Assembly: GCA_937876205.1 (NCBI GenBank) | Contig: CALEII010000062.1 | Location: forward strand, 1 to 21,840 | Reading direction: 5' to 3' | From: an uncultured Clostridia bacterium | GTDB taxonomy: Bacteria > Bacillota > Clostridia > Oscillospirales > Acutalibacteraceae | Length of the DNA: 21,840 nucleotides | In this document: one piece after another, positions 1 to 8,604 of the stretch | Numbering within the stretch: position 1 is the stretch's first letter | Layout of the letters: every line of letters begins with the position of its first letter | Position numbers and translations under genes: made by a program | Notes under the pieces: model-generated | What the model saw: the letters and a program-made list of their open reading frames with translations, nothing else | Told to the model about the DNA's origin: nothing | Databases searched by the model: none

Positions 1-987
1 CATCAGCTGAAGGTAGTCAATTACAATGCAGTCAACATTCTTAAGCTGTCTTGCTCTGGCTTTCATTTCAGGCACTGTGATACTTGCAGTGTCATCAAAA
101 TATAATTCAACATTTGCAAGAAAAACACTTGCTTCAGCAATTCTCTGCCATTCATCGGGAGACAATTTACCGGTTCTGAACTTTGTACTGAGCACCTTAG
201 CCTCTGTTGAAAGAACTCTCTGTGCCAACTGCTCTTTTGACATTTCAAGAGAGAAGAAAAGCACCTTCTTACGGGCATACACAGCAACATTACGTGCAAG
301 GTTAAGTGCAAAACTGGTTTTACCCATCGCAGGACGGGCACCGACAATAATAAGGTCAGAACGGTTGAGTCCTGTTATTTTCTTATCAAGGTCAGGGAAA
401 CCTGTGTTAAAGCCTGCATATTCATCTTTATCAAGCTGAGACAGATTATAAAGATTCTGATAAACAGTCGGTAAAACATCACCTATCTTTGCTGGTCCTG
501 AAATTGCCTTACCTTGACGGATATCATAAATCTTCTGTTCAGCCATATCAAGCAGTTCATCAGCAGTCTGAGCTGAATCTGATGCTTTGTCTTTAATATC
601 AGATGCAACATTTATAAGCGAGCGGACATAAAACTTCTCTCTTACAATTTTTGCATAGGATTCAACATTTGCAGTAGACGGTACAACTTTGGAAAGCTGA
701 AGAAGATAAGTTTTTCCCGATTCATCACTGAATGTCTTGTCACCCTTGAGTGTTTCAAGAACAAGCAAAGGATCGATTTTACCGCCGTGAGCAGCATCCA
801 AAGAAAGAATAGTGGTGAATATTGCTTTATGCTGAGGCAGATAAAAATAATCAGGTTTCAGTATCATTGTAACTGCAGACAGACACGAAGGATCCAGGAG
901 TATAGCACCGAGAACAGCCTGCTCAGCTTCGAGACTGAAAGGCAGCAATCCGCCGTCTGCTGAAACAGAATTTACTTCGTTAGCCAT
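1..987 (-). CDS. dnaB: Replicative DNA helicase DnaB (partial, C-terminus outside the window)
   Basis: Hexameric 5'-3' helicase that unwinds the replication fork in the cytoplasm. 329 codons are visible, from ATG at 987 to the window edge. The N-terminal domain (residues about 15-120) begins with the family-typical stretch LPFSLEAEQAVLGAILLD. The RecA-like ATPase domain shows Walker A GARPAMGKT with Lys223, the FFSLEMS motif, and Walker B ending in DYLQLM, which is cut by the edge. About 110 residues of the C-terminal lobe should lie to the left, given a usual family length near 440-450. It is the last visible gene of the RNase J-gdpP-rplI operon. Its AGGTGA ribosome binding site lies inside the last codons of rplI and only 3 bp separate the genes, so translation is probably coupled. 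The rplI-dnaB order is common in Firmicutes. Confidence 0.96.
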   Translation of the reverse strand, partial: MANEVNSVSADGGLLPFSLEAEQAVLGAILLDPSCLSAVTMILKPDYFYLPQHKAIFTTILSLDAAHGGKIDPLLVLETLKGDKTFSDESGKTYLLQLSKVVPSTANVESYAKIVREKFYVRSLINVASDIKDKASDSAQTADELLDMAEQKIYDIRQGKAISGPAKIGDVLPTVYQNLYNLSQLDKDEYAGFNTGFPDLDKKITGLNRSDLIIVGARPAMGKTSFALNLARNVAVYARKKVLFFSLEMSKEQLAQRVLSTEAKVLSTKFRTGKLSPDEWQRIAEASVFLANVELYFDDTASITVPEMKARARQLKNVDCIVIDYLQLM

Positions 988-990
988 TTA

Positions 991-1431
991 TTATTCACCT
1001 ACAACAACTGTAATTTTTGCATTAATACCCTGATAAAGCTTAATTTCAGCTTCTGCTGAGCCAAAGCTCTTTATATCGGACATAACGACCTTTCTCTTAT
1101 CAACATCAACACCGAGCTGCTTCTTGATTTCAAGTGCAACTTCTTTTGATGTCACAGAGCCGAAAAGTTTACCGTTAGCACCTGCTTTTGCTGCAATTTT
1201 AAGCTCCTTGCCGTTAAGCTTGGAGGCAGCAGCTTTTGCATTTGCAATCTCAGTATCAATTTTATGCTGATTGGATGACTCTCTGTTTTTAAGTTCTGTT
1301 ATAGACTGAGCAGAAACCTCAACAGCAAGCTTTCTGGGAAAAAGAAAGTTTCTTGCATATCCCTCTGCTACCGTAACCTTTTCACCCTTTTTACCGAGTG
1401 ATTTAACGTCCTGATTTAAAATAACCTCCAT
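991..1431 (-). CDS. rplI: 50S ribosomal protein bL9
   Basis: Structural protein of the large ribosomal subunit, binding 23S rRNA near the L1 stalk. At 146 residues it matches the family length (about 148). The N-terminal RNA-binding domain carries the signature region MEVILNQDVKSLGKKGE, followed by the VAEGYARNFLFPRKLA segment. A lysine- and alanine-rich linker helix (about 50-75) leads to the C-terminal domain containing GKLFGSVTSKE. The AGGAGG ribosome binding site is embedded in the last codons of gdpP, whose stop lies 3 bp upstream of this ATG, so the two genes are probably translationally coupled. The downstream dnaB site in turn lies within the end of rplI. Confidence 0.97.
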   Translation of the reverse strand: MEVILNQDVKSLGKKGEKVTVAEGYARNFLFPRKLAVEVSAQSITELKNRESSNQHKIDTEIANAKAAASKLNGKELKIAAKAGANGKLFGSVTSKEVALEIKKQLGVDVDKRKVVMSDIKSFGSAEAEIKLYQGINAKITVVVGE

Positions 1432-1434
1432 TGG

Positions 1435-3435
1435 TTATTCCTCCTTTTTGTTGATCTTGTGGGAGCCCTTATTGTGCCAGAAATCAAAAACAGCATTTCC
1501 GAGCAAAGCATCGGCTTCCTCAACCGTTGTATTGTTTAGCTGTGCAGCTGCCATTGTCAGATGACCGCCACCGCCTAGTTTTTCCATAATAATATGAACA
1601 TTTATTCTGCCGTAGGATCTTGCAGAAATTGCAACATCTGTTTCACTCACAGGGTAAATAACAAATGAAGCATCAACATTCTCAATATTGAGAAGATCAT
1701 CGGCAGCCTTAGCAGAAACGAGCCTTGATGACGGATCGTTGACATATGTTCTGCCAAAGGCAAAGCTGCCTCTTATTTCTGCGCTGCTGACTATTGAACT
1801 GATAGCAGCATTCTCCTCTGCCGTGGCTGCAAAAAGCTTTCTTACAGTAATTGTGTCAGCCCCGTTATCACGCAATGATGCAGCAGCATCAAATGTTCTG
1901 ACACCTGTTTTAAGTGTAAAATTCTTTGTATCAAGATAAATACCTGCAAGAAGTGCTTCTGATGCAGTCTTAGAAAGCACGGGCTTTGACGGCATATATT
2001 TGATAAGCTCAGTCACCATTTCACTTGCAGATGATGAATTGGGCTCATGATATAGCAGCAATGAATCTGACATATAATCAACGGACATTCTGTGGTGGTC
2101 AATAACAACCTTTTTATTTGCTTTTTCAATTATTACAGGGCTCTCGGTAAAGCCGGGGCGCATAACGTCTGTAACAACTACAAGAGTATCAGATGAAACC
2201 TTGTCAAGTGCAGTTTTCTCATCTATGAACACCGATGAACCCATATTTTTAACACAATGGTCATACAAAGCGATTGCCATTGTTGTTTTTTCATCAATAA
2301 CAACATTAGCAGAAACACCGAGAGCGTTCACGGCTTCATATATACCGACAGCAGAGCCGAGTGCATCAAGATCTGAATTCTTATGTCCCATAATAAGAAC
2401 ATTAGATGAATGCTTCACAAGCTCCTCAAAAGAACTTGCGTAAGTTCTGGATTGCACCTGATTTCTGCTTTCAACGCCTGTTGCAACGCCACCGAAGAAC
2501 TCATACTCATTATTCTCATTTATAACGACCTGATCGCCGCCTCTGCCCTTTGCCATATCAAGAGCTTTTCGTGCAGCTTCTTCGCAGACAGACATTTCAT
2601 TTCCCGTCGCAATACCTATTGACAATGTAAGGCCTGATGTAACACCGTCAAGCCTGTAATCACGCACAGAATCAAGAATATTGAATTTATTATCTTTCAT
2701 CTGTTCAAAAATATTTTTTTCAGAAACAACAAAAAATCTGCCGTCACCTGTTTTTCTGAGTATGCACTGATAATGCGTAAACCACGAAATTATCATTCTC
2801 TCTGCTTCACTGAGAAGTGTTGAAAACGCATTCTGAGATATTCTTGATGAAACATCATCCATTGCATCAACTGAAACAATCATTACAGCAGGTCTTGTTT
2901 TGTTGTATTCATCAGCAATATTTTTAAGATATGTATCATCTACAAAATAAAGCACATATTTTGAAGATGACGATTCTGAAAAATGTGTTACATATACAGT
3001 GTATCTCCTATCCTCATAAGATGCATCAAAACTGCCTTTAACAAGGCTTTCTTTTAGCTTATTTACGGGAATAAAAGAACCTATCTGTTTATTTGATAAT
3101 GTCTTATTGCAGAGAATCACCTGTTCAAAAAGCTCATTATACCACACAATTGCACCGTTATCTGAGCAAACCACAAACGGTATAGGTACATTTGATGTGG
3201 TGCTGTCACCGTCAGAGATAAGGTATGAATTCAATATACTGACTGTCTTTTTCAGGTCATTGAAACTACGTTTTTCAGCAAAGTATACAATAACACCGAG
3301 AACAACAGCCATTACAAGCTCTGCAACAGCAATTATATATTGTTCAAGATAAAATGAAGTTGCAGATACCATCAGCGCAAAGAGCACAACGACAGAAAAC
3401 ATCGGATGCAGCTTCAGAAAATCTTTAAATTTCAT
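1435..3435 (-). CDS. gdpP: Cyclic-di-AMP phosphodiesterase GdpP (DHH/DHHA1)
   Basis: Membrane-anchored enzyme that hydrolyses c-di-AMP to pApA and so affects cell wall, potassium and osmotic homeostasis. I chose ATG at 3435 (666 aa). An upstream in-frame GTG at 3453 exists, but AAAGGAAC at 3443-3450 is a well-spaced ribosome binding site for the ATG. Domains in order: two transmembrane helices (about 12-30 and 33-52), a PAS-like domain (about 80-160), a degenerate GGDEF domain (about 170-305, with GDGRF in place of GGDEF), a DHH domain (about 340-480) and DHHA1 (about 530-640). The metal ligands are present: GHKNSDLDALGSA (H351, D355, D357), D423, DHHR (446-449) and D502. GGGGH near residue 625 is the DHHA1 signature. 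The degenerate GGDEF is normal for this family, where it has weak ATPase rather than cyclase activity. It sits 28 bp downstream of RNase J. Confidence 0.94.
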   Translation of the reverse strand: MKFKDFLKLHPMFSVVVLFALMVSATSFYLEQYIIAVAELVMAVVLGVIVYFAEKRSFNDLKKTVSILNSYLISDGDSTTSNVPIPFVVCSDNGAIVWYNELFEQVILCNKTLSNKQIGSFIPVNKLKESLVKGSFDASYEDRRYTVYVTHFSESSSSKYVLYFVDDTYLKNIADEYNKTRPAVMIVSVDAMDDVSSRISQNAFSTLLSEAERMIISWFTHYQCILRKTGDGRFFVVSEKNIFEQMKDNKFNILDSVRDYRLDGVTSGLTLSIGIATGNEMSVCEEAARKALDMAKGRGGDQVVINENNEYEFFGGVATGVESRNQVQSRTYASSFEELVKHSSNVLIMGHKNSDLDALGSAVGIYEAVNALGVSANVVIDEKTTMAIALYDHCVKNMGSSVFIDEKTALDKVSSDTLVVVTDVMRPGFTESPVIIEKANKKVVIDHHRMSVDYMSDSLLLYHEPNSSSASEMVTELIKYMPSKPVLSKTASEALLAGIYLDTKNFTLKTGVRTFDAAASLRDNGADTITVRKLFAATAEENAAISSIVSSAEIRGSFAFGRTYVNDPSSRLVSAKAADDLLNIENVDASFVIYPVSETDVAISARSYGRINVHIIMEKLGGGGHLTMAAAQLNNTTVEEADALLGNAVFDFWHNKGSHKINKKEE

Positions 3436-3463
3436 ATCTTGTGTTCCTTTCACACAACCGTAA

Positions 3464-5296
3464 TCAAATTTCCTGAATAACAGGAATAACTATTGGGCTG
3501 CGCTTGGTTTTTTCGTGCATAAATCTAAGAACTTCATCCTTGATTCTGTTCTTGAGAGTATTTATATCACGTTTTTTGGAGTCTGCATATCTGTCAAGAA
3601 TCTTAATTACAAGCTCCTGAGCTTCATCAAACAATTCAGTGGATTCCTTGACAAACACAAAGCCTCTCGAATGTATTTCAGGCGCACACAGATTGTACCC
3701 CGTTGCAGAATCAATAACGGCAGATACAACAATAACGCCGTCTTCAGAAAGAAGCTTTCTTTCACGAAGAACAAGACTGCCGACATCGCCAACACCGTAT
3801 CCGTCAACAAAAACATTACCTGCAGGTACATCACTGAGTGTGTATTTTTTATCTGAAAGAAAAGAAACTTCGGTACCGTTTGATGCAATAATAATATTAT
3901 CTGCAGGTACGCCCATTGCTTCGGCAAGAATTGCATGCTTACGAAGATGCTTCTGCTCACCGTGTGCAGGGATAAAGAACTTAGGCTTCACAAGACCGAG
4001 AACAAGCTTCAGTTCTTCCTGACATGCGTGACCTGAAACATGAACCTCATACATTCTCTCATAAACGACATTTGCACCGAGCTTCATAAGCTCATTTACA
4101 ACCTTGCCGACAGTTTTTTCATTACCCGGTATCGGTGTGGCAGAGATAATAACATAGTCGTTTGGTCCGACAGATACACGTCTGTGGTCAGACATTGCCA
4201 TTCTTGTAAGAGCAGACATCGGTTCACCCTGACTGCCAGTTGTGATGATGACAAGCTCTTCATCAGTATACTGTCTTATCGCTTCTATACCAATTATAAG
4301 CCCGTCAGGAACATTGAGATATCCCAATTCCTGACTGATAGCAACAACATTTTCAAGACTTCTTCCTGAAAGTGCAACCTTTCTGCCGAGAGATGAGGCA
4401 ACATTTATTATCTGCTGAACACGGTGGATATTTGATGCAAAGGTTGCAACGATAAGTCTTCTTGAGCCCGCTTTTCTGAAAAGGTTTTCAAAAGACTCTC
4501 CTACCTTGCGCTCACTTTCGGTATATCCGCTTCTTTCTGCATTTGTAGAATCAGAAAGAAGACAAAGAACGCCTTCATTACCAAGCTGACCGAGTCTTGC
4601 AAGATTCATCATTTCTCCGTCAATAGGTGTGCTGTCAATTTTAAAGTCACCTGTGTGAAGAATAACACCTTCCTTACATCTTATCGCATAAGCAAGAGCA
4701 TCAGGAATTGAATGATTTACATGAATTGCTTCAACCTCAAAGCCTCCGATTTTTATTCTGTCATCGGGCTTTACGGGAATAAGCTTGACTTTATTGCTTA
4801 CTTTGGCTTCCTTCAGCTTATATTCGACAAGACCAAGCGTCAGTTTTGATGAATATACGGGAGCGCTGATAACATTAAGAAGGTATGACAGACCGCCGAT
4901 ATGGTCCTCATGACCGTGTGTTATAAAAATCGCTTTAATTTTATCTGCATTCTTTTCAAGATAAGTAAAATCAGGTATAACAAGGTCTATACCCGGCATA
5001 GAGGCATCGGGGAATGCAAGTCCGCAGTCAATGATAATAATTTCATTATTATATTCAATAACAGTCAGATTCTTACCAACCTCATTGAGTCCGCCGAGAA
5101 ATGCAATCTTAACCGGTGATTCAAAGTTCTCACGCACTGTATTATGATTCTTTTTATGATAATGCAGAGCTGTCTGCTTTTTTCCTTTGGTATTCTGACG
5201 GGAATTACTCTTGATATTTTTTGTAAGTTTGCCGTAACGCTTAATTTTATCTGAATCTTTACGAGATGTGTCTTTTATATTTTTCTGATTACTCAT
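3464..5296 (-). CDS. rnj: Ribonuclease J
   Basis: Metallo-beta-lactamase/beta-CASP ribonuclease with endonuclease and 5'-3' exonuclease activity, central to mRNA decay and rRNA maturation in Firmicutes. It starts at ATG 5296 behind AAAGGAG. The first roughly 57 residues are a basic, Lys/Asn-rich extension not seen in the usual proteins of about 555 aa. The metal site is complete: HGHEDH (127-132), the histidine of the VNHSIPDA segment, and HTGDFKID. The beta-CASP domain has TFASNIHRVQQI and SGRSLENV, followed by HVSGHACQEEL and FIPAHGEQKHL. The C-terminal domain (about 490-610) is the expected dimerisation region. It is the first gene of the operon leading into gdpP. Only one RNase J is in the window, so J1 versus J2 cannot be assigned. 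Confidence 0.94.
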   Translation of the reverse strand: MSNQKNIKDTSRKDSDKIKRYGKLTKNIKSNSRQNTKGKKQTALHYHKKNHNTVRENFESPVKIAFLGGLNEVGKNLTVIEYNNEIIIIDCGLAFPDASMPGIDLVIPDFTYLEKNADKIKAIFITHGHEDHIGGLSYLLNVISAPVYSSKLTLGLVEYKLKEAKVSNKVKLIPVKPDDRIKIGGFEVEAIHVNHSIPDALAYAIRCKEGVILHTGDFKIDSTPIDGEMMNLARLGQLGNEGVLCLLSDSTNAERSGYTESERKVGESFENLFRKAGSRRLIVATFASNIHRVQQIINVASSLGRKVALSGRSLENVVAISQELGYLNVPDGLIIGIEAIRQYTDEELVIITTGSQGEPMSALTRMAMSDHRRVSVGPNDYVIISATPIPGNEKTVGKVVNELMKLGANVVYERMYEVHVSGHACQEELKLVLGLVKPKFFIPAHGEQKHLRKHAILAEAMGVPADNIIIASNGTEVSFLSDKKYTLSDVPAGNVFVDGYGVGDVGSLVLRERKLLSEDGVIVVSAVIDSATGYNLCAPEIHSRGFVFVKESTELFDEAQELVIKILDRYADSKKRDINTLKNRIKDEVLRFMHEKTKRSPIVIPVIQEI

Positions 5297-5332
5297 TTCT
5301 ACTCCTTTGCTGTTATAATATTTGTGTATGTA

Positions 5333-5351
5333 AAGCCTCCGGCTGAGGCTT
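5333..5351 (-). other. Stem-loop in the rnj leader
   Basis: Perfect 7-bp inverted repeat AAGCCTC / GAGGCTT with a 5-nt loop, in the 102-bp gap between the 770-aa gene and rnj. On the minus strand it is followed by only three T residues, so it would be a weak terminator for the upstream gene. If the candidate promoter is right, it is instead a hairpin at the 5' end of the rnj mRNA, where it could affect decay or autoregulation. Confidence 0.5.
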
Positions 5352-5362
5352 AAAAATCAATG

Positions 5363-5391
5363 ATTATATATCAACCCATTATTATTGTTAT
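5363..5391 (-). promoter_or_regulatory. Candidate sigma-A promoter for rnj-gdpP-rplI-dnaB
   Basis: On the minus strand, -10 TATAAT (5363-5368) is preceded by -35 ATAACA (5386-5391, four of six consensus bases) with a 17-bp spacer. Transcription would start near 5356, giving a leader of about 60 nt that begins close to a hairpin (5333-5351). A TATTAT closer to the gene was discounted because its start point would fall inside the ribosome binding site. Confidence 0.45.
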
Positions 5392-5398
5392 TTTACAC

Positions 5399-7711
5399 TT
5401 ATTGTGTCATATTGTCAATAGTATCAATATTTATTTTCCTTTGCACTTCGGCACAAATTTCAGTTGCGGCTTCGATTGTTTCAGCTTCAGCAATAATTCT
5501 GATGTGTCTGCCTGCATCCTGCCTTACAAGCGTCAGATAACCGTTTTTAAGAGTCTTTCTGACACCCTTTGAATTTCTGTCAAGGTTGATGTCAAGCACA
5601 TCTGCAAGGCGTGAATGAGGGAAATTACACGATATGAGCTTTGAGCATACATTGTATGAAGGCACAGATTTCAGAAGCTGACTCAGAGACATATTTTTTC
5701 TGAGCATAATACCCATTACCGAGAATGCCAGGCACAATCCGTCATACGCCCACATACAGGCTCTTGCTAACACTCCTGTCTCTTCTGAAAATTCTTTATG
5801 ATGTGCAGTACCTGTTCTGTAAACCGATTTATTATATTCAGATGCAATTTTTTCAATCATCGCCGGAGCTTCAAAAGGTACACAGATATTTTTGCCTTGC
5901 TCTAACGCATCTATACAGCAAAGAATAACAAGTTTTTCATATGATACAAAAGCAGAATTCTCATCGACAGCAGTCACTGTTCTTCCCGAAAAATCAACAT
6001 TGAATTCCGGTGCACCTGAATTTCTTACACCAAGCAGATAAAAACATCTGTTAACTGTATCTGTAATGACGGGATTCAGACTTTTTACCGTTGCAGATGA
6101 GTTATATATTCTCTCGCCGCACAAAGAAAGAAGCTGACCGTAGTATATATCAGAAATATTACTCATGTCACGAACCTCTTCTGTATCACCTGAATGAGAC
6201 CTTATAAAATCCTGCTTCTTATAAACAGACTCAATCTCACGCTCTGATTTGCAAGACAGGGGTAAGCCGTATTTACCAAAGAATTTGATATATGCCGTAT
6301 TTTTGTCAGCAGAAATAAAAATTCCGCTGTCAAGTGAACAGAATGATACATAAAACTGCATCTGACTCTCAAAGCACTCACCAAAATCACTTATCTTACT
6401 GCCGCTTGAAATAAGCCCCGATAAAACTGCCATAGCAAGTGCTTTTGATTCCTTGGTAGAATTGTAGCCGATTGCAACCTTGCCGCCTGAGGATGAGCTT
6501 CCGAGCGACTCTCCGAGTCTGCAGCATCGTTCACACGAAATTTCAGTAAAAGTATTACCACGGACTGTGTCGCTCTCAATCAGATCAAATTCATTTCTGC
6601 CGTCTCTGAGATTATTTCTGAGAACAGAGCGATATGAAACCTTCTTTTCAGGCCACACAGAGATATTATTTGAAACCGTTGAACCGCTATCAATCACACA
6701 TCCGTCACTGATACAGGAGCCTTCAAGGCATATAGTGTTGCGTTTAAAAACACATTTCTCACCTACTACAGAGCCTATAACATCACAGTTTCCGCAAATC
6801 TGACTGTTTTTCATAACTACAGAACGCTTGATTCTTGATGAATCACCGATATGAACATTATCTTCAAGGACAGTAAACGGTCCTACGGTTGAATTGACAC
6901 CTATTCTGACATTTTTACCGAAAAAAACAGGCGGTACAATATTATAATCCCCCTCAGGAATACCCGAGACTGAGAATATACCGTTTCTGGATTCAGGAGT
7001 AGCAGCATTCACTCTATGTGACATTAGGTCAGCAGATGCTTTTCTTATATCATTTATATCGTTTATGCACAGCCAGTAACAATCAGTCTGATAACCGTAA
7101 ACACGCTTATTATCTTCAACAGCATGCTCAAGAAATTGACCTGTAAAGCCCATTATCTTTTCATTTGTATTTTTCATCAGTTCAGGAGAAACTACAAATA
7201 TCCCTGTGTTTGCAAGGTTTGATGAAGTATGATTCCATTCAGGTCTGTCATACAAACTTTCAACTGAGCCGTTTTTGTTGAGATTTATAATTCCGTATGC
7301 GGAAGTATCTTCAACAGTTGAACAGACGACAGTAAGGTCAGCATTTATTGCTTTATGATATAGCATTATTTTATTCATTTCAATGTCACAAAGACAATCT
7401 GCATTCATAACCACAAACGGTTCATTCCAATTACGTGTTACATTCTTAATACAGTTAATCTGGTGCTGAGATGCTGATTCCACACATCTGATATCGACTG
7501 TCTGAATGTCGCAATCTGAGATATATTCTTCTATATCTTCAGAACGATATCGTGTAATTACTACGATTTCGTCAAAGCCATTGTTAAGAAATAATTCAAG
7601 TGTATAACCCAGTATGGGTTTTCCGAGTAGTTTTATCATAGCCAACGGACGGGTACAGGTCACAGGTCTGAGTTTAGCACCGTCAGAATCGGCAAGTATA
7701 ACAGCTTTCAT
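5399..7711 (-). CDS. Nucleotidyltransferase / left-handed beta-helix / phosphohexomutase-like fusion with degenerate motifs
   Basis: 770 residues in the architecture of bifunctional mannose-1-phosphate guanylyltransferase/phosphomannomutase proteins of Clostridia and cyanobacteria. Residues 1-235 are nucleotidyltransferase-like (MKAVILADSDGAKLRPVT, GKPILGYTLE). Residues about 255-350 contain hexapeptide beta-helix turns such as FFGKNVRIGVNSTVGPFTVL. Residues about 380-765 resemble a phosphohexomutase. The active sites look eroded: GG in the nucleotide loop is replaced by AD, and the PKP lysine motif is absent (RPLAMIK). The mutase phosphoserine loop reads NSTKESKA, the DGDADR metal loop is reduced to VDFSGR (572-577), and RPSGTEP is replaced by a sequence around RQDAGRHIRI. 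The start ATG has AGGAG 8 bp upstream. It probably arose from a sugar-nucleotide enzyme but may be regulatory or have another activity. The stop is followed by a 102-bp gap before rnj. Confidence 0.8.
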   Translation of the reverse strand: MKAVILADSDGAKLRPVTCTRPLAMIKLLGKPILGYTLELFLNNGFDEIVVITRYRSEDIEEYISDCDIQTVDIRCVESASQHQINCIKNVTRNWNEPFVVMNADCLCDIEMNKIMLYHKAINADLTVVCSTVEDTSAYGIINLNKNGSVESLYDRPEWNHTSSNLANTGIFVVSPELMKNTNEKIMGFTGQFLEHAVEDNKRVYGYQTDCYWLCINDINDIRKASADLMSHRVNAATPESRNGIFSVSGIPEGDYNIVPPVFFGKNVRIGVNSTVGPFTVLEDNVHIGDSSRIKRSVVMKNSQICGNCDVIGSVVGEKCVFKRNTICLEGSCISDGCVIDSGSTVSNNISVWPEKKVSYRSVLRNNLRDGRNEFDLIESDTVRGNTFTEISCERCCRLGESLGSSSSGGKVAIGYNSTKESKALAMAVLSGLISSGSKISDFGECFESQMQFYVSFCSLDSGIFISADKNTAYIKFFGKYGLPLSCKSEREIESVYKKQDFIRSHSGDTEEVRDMSNISDIYYGQLLSLCGERIYNSSATVKSLNPVITDTVNRCFYLLGVRNSGAPEFNVDFSGRTVTAVDENSAFVSYEKLVILCCIDALEQGKNICVPFEAPAMIEKIASEYNKSVYRTGTAHHKEFSEETGVLARACMWAYDGLCLAFSVMGIMLRKNMSLSQLLKSVPSYNVCSKLISCNFPHSRLADVLDINLDRNSKGVRKTLKNGYLTLVRQDAGRHIRIIAEAETIEAATEICAEVQRKINIDTIDNMTQ

Positions 7712-7781
7712 ATTTCATTCTCCTACCAAATAATAATGTGTTTTTATTATTCACAGGATAATCCAAAATAATCATTTACTA

Positions 7782-7810
7782 TTTACTTATGATAAAAATA
7801 TTGGTATAAT
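7782..7810 (+). promoter_or_regulatory. Extended -10 promoter of rnhA
   Basis: -35 TTTACT (7782-7787), a 17-bp spacer, and TGGTATAAT, an extended -10 with TATAAT at 7805-7810. Predicted start near 7817, 19 nt before the rnhA ATG. The in-frame ATG at 7809 overlaps the -10 box and so cannot be the translation start. Confidence 0.75.
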
Positions 7811-7835
7811 GTTAATTAAAGAAATGAGGTATATT

Positions 7836-8276
7836 ATGGCAGACAAAATTCTTATATACACAGACGGAGCCTGTTCAGGCAATCCCGGTCCCGGTGGCTG
7901 GTGCGCAATTCTCAGAGCAGGTGAATACGAAAAAGAAATCTCAGGCGGCAATAAAGATACAACAAACAACAGAATGGAGCTCACAGCCGTTATTGAAGGT
8001 CTCAAAGCACTGAAAAGACCTTGTGAAGTAACTGTCATTTCAGACTCAAAATATGTCTGCGATGCAGTGCTCAAAGGATGGGTGTACGGTTGGAAGAAAA
8101 AAGGATGGAAAAAAAGCGACGGCAAGCCTGCTCTCAATGTTGATTTATGGGAAGAGCTTCTGACACTACTTGGTACACATAAAGTTGAATTCAATTGGAT
8201 AAAAGGCCACGCAGGACACCCAGAAAATGAAAGATGCGATAAAAAGGCTGTTGAAGAATATCAGAAATATCTGTAA
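7836..8276 (+). CDS. rnhA: Ribonuclease HI
   Basis: Cytoplasmic endonuclease that cleaves the RNA strand of RNA-DNA hybrids (R-loops, primers). It is 146 aa, close to the typical 150-155 of the bacterial type. ATG at 7836 was chosen because it follows GAGGT (7826-7830) and because the upstream in-frame ATG lies in the promoter. The catalytic set is complete: Asp in YTDGACSGNPGPGGW, Glu in NRMELTAV, Asp in SDSKYVCDAV, His in KGHAGH, and Asp in NERCDKKA. The basic, Trp-rich handle segment (GWVYGWKKKGWKK) that grips the hybrid is present. It is monocistronic, divergent from the 770-aa gene and convergent with khpA. Confidence 0.97.
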   Translation: MADKILIYTDGACSGNPGPGGWCAILRAGEYEKEISGGNKDTTNNRMELTAVIEGLKALKRPCEVTVISDSKYVCDAVLKGWVYGWKKKGWKKSDGKPALNVDLWEELLTLLGTHKVEFNWIKGHAGHPENERCDKKAVEEYQKYL

Positions 8277-8285
8277 ATAAAAAAA

Positions 8286-8320
8286 ACGGGCACTCGTGAG
8301 AGTACCCGTTAATTTTTTTT
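8286..8320. terminator. Bidirectional rho-independent terminator between rnhA and khpA
   Basis: A 10-bp stem (8286-8295 with 8300-8309) encloses the loop GTGA. It is flanked by an A-run (8279-8285) and a T-run (8313-8320), so it can terminate transcripts in both directions. The plus-strand RNA has one C-A mismatch (8291/8304) and a GNRA-type loop. The minus-strand RNA has a G-U wobble at that position and so a continuous helix. Confidence 0.9.
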
Positions 8321-8329
8321 GCTTTGGAA

Positions 8330-8563
8330 TCAGTCGATTTCAACCTGAATCTTCATATCCTTGCGGTTTGCAGTTGCACGCATAACAGTTCTGATTGCCT
8401 TAGCAATTCTTCCCTGCTTACCGATTACACGGCCCATATCGTCTGCAGCAACGTGAAGATGATAAACAACGATTCCTTCTTCGTTTTCAGGGTCAACAGT
8501 TACATTAACTGCTGCAGGTTCATCTACAAGACCCTGTGCAATAGCAACGAGTAATTCTTCCAT
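8330..8563 (-). CDS. khpA: KH-domain RNA-binding protein KhpA
   Basis: Small cytoplasmic RNA-binding protein (YlqC family) that in other Firmicutes pairs with KhpB/Jag and affects cell division and mRNA regulation. The single type II KH domain covers most of its 77 residues. The RNA-gripping GxxG loop is GKQG within RVIGKQGRIAKAIR. I chose ATG at 8563 (MEELLVAIAQGLV), 9 nt after GGAGG. A second ATG two codons upstream (8569) is only 3 nt from that site. It lies 41 bp after rpsP, the usual arrangement. The expected next genes rimM, trmD and rplS are absent and the operon ends here at a strong terminator. Confidence 0.92.
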   Translation of the reverse strand: MEELLVAIAQGLVDEPAAVNVTVDPENEEGIVVYHLHVAADDMGRVIGKQGRIAKAIRTVMRATANRKDMKIQVEID

Positions 8564-8604
8564 TTTCATTTTCCTCCCTAAATAACTTTTAAATAAACAA
8601 GAAA

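Noticed and set aside
26..439. 137-residue plus-strand open frame at the left edge
   Set aside because: It is antisense to dnaB, whose Walker motifs are on the minus strand in this interval.
2830..3100. Loss-of-function of the GdpP GGDEF domain
   Set aside because: A degenerate GGDEF is the normal state of GdpP proteins; the phosphodiesterase residues are all present.
3436..3453. GTG at 3453 as the gdpP start
   Set aside because: The GTG immediately precedes the AAAGGAAC ribosome binding site that serves ATG 3435; it has no site of its own.
7809..7835. ATG at 7809 as the rnhA start
   Set aside because: It overlaps the TATAAT box of the promoter, so it would lie upstream of the mRNA 5' end.
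7787..8194. 135-residue minus-strand open frame
   Set aside because: Antisense to the RNase HI gene, Ser/Pro-rich, no ribosome binding site or recognisable family.
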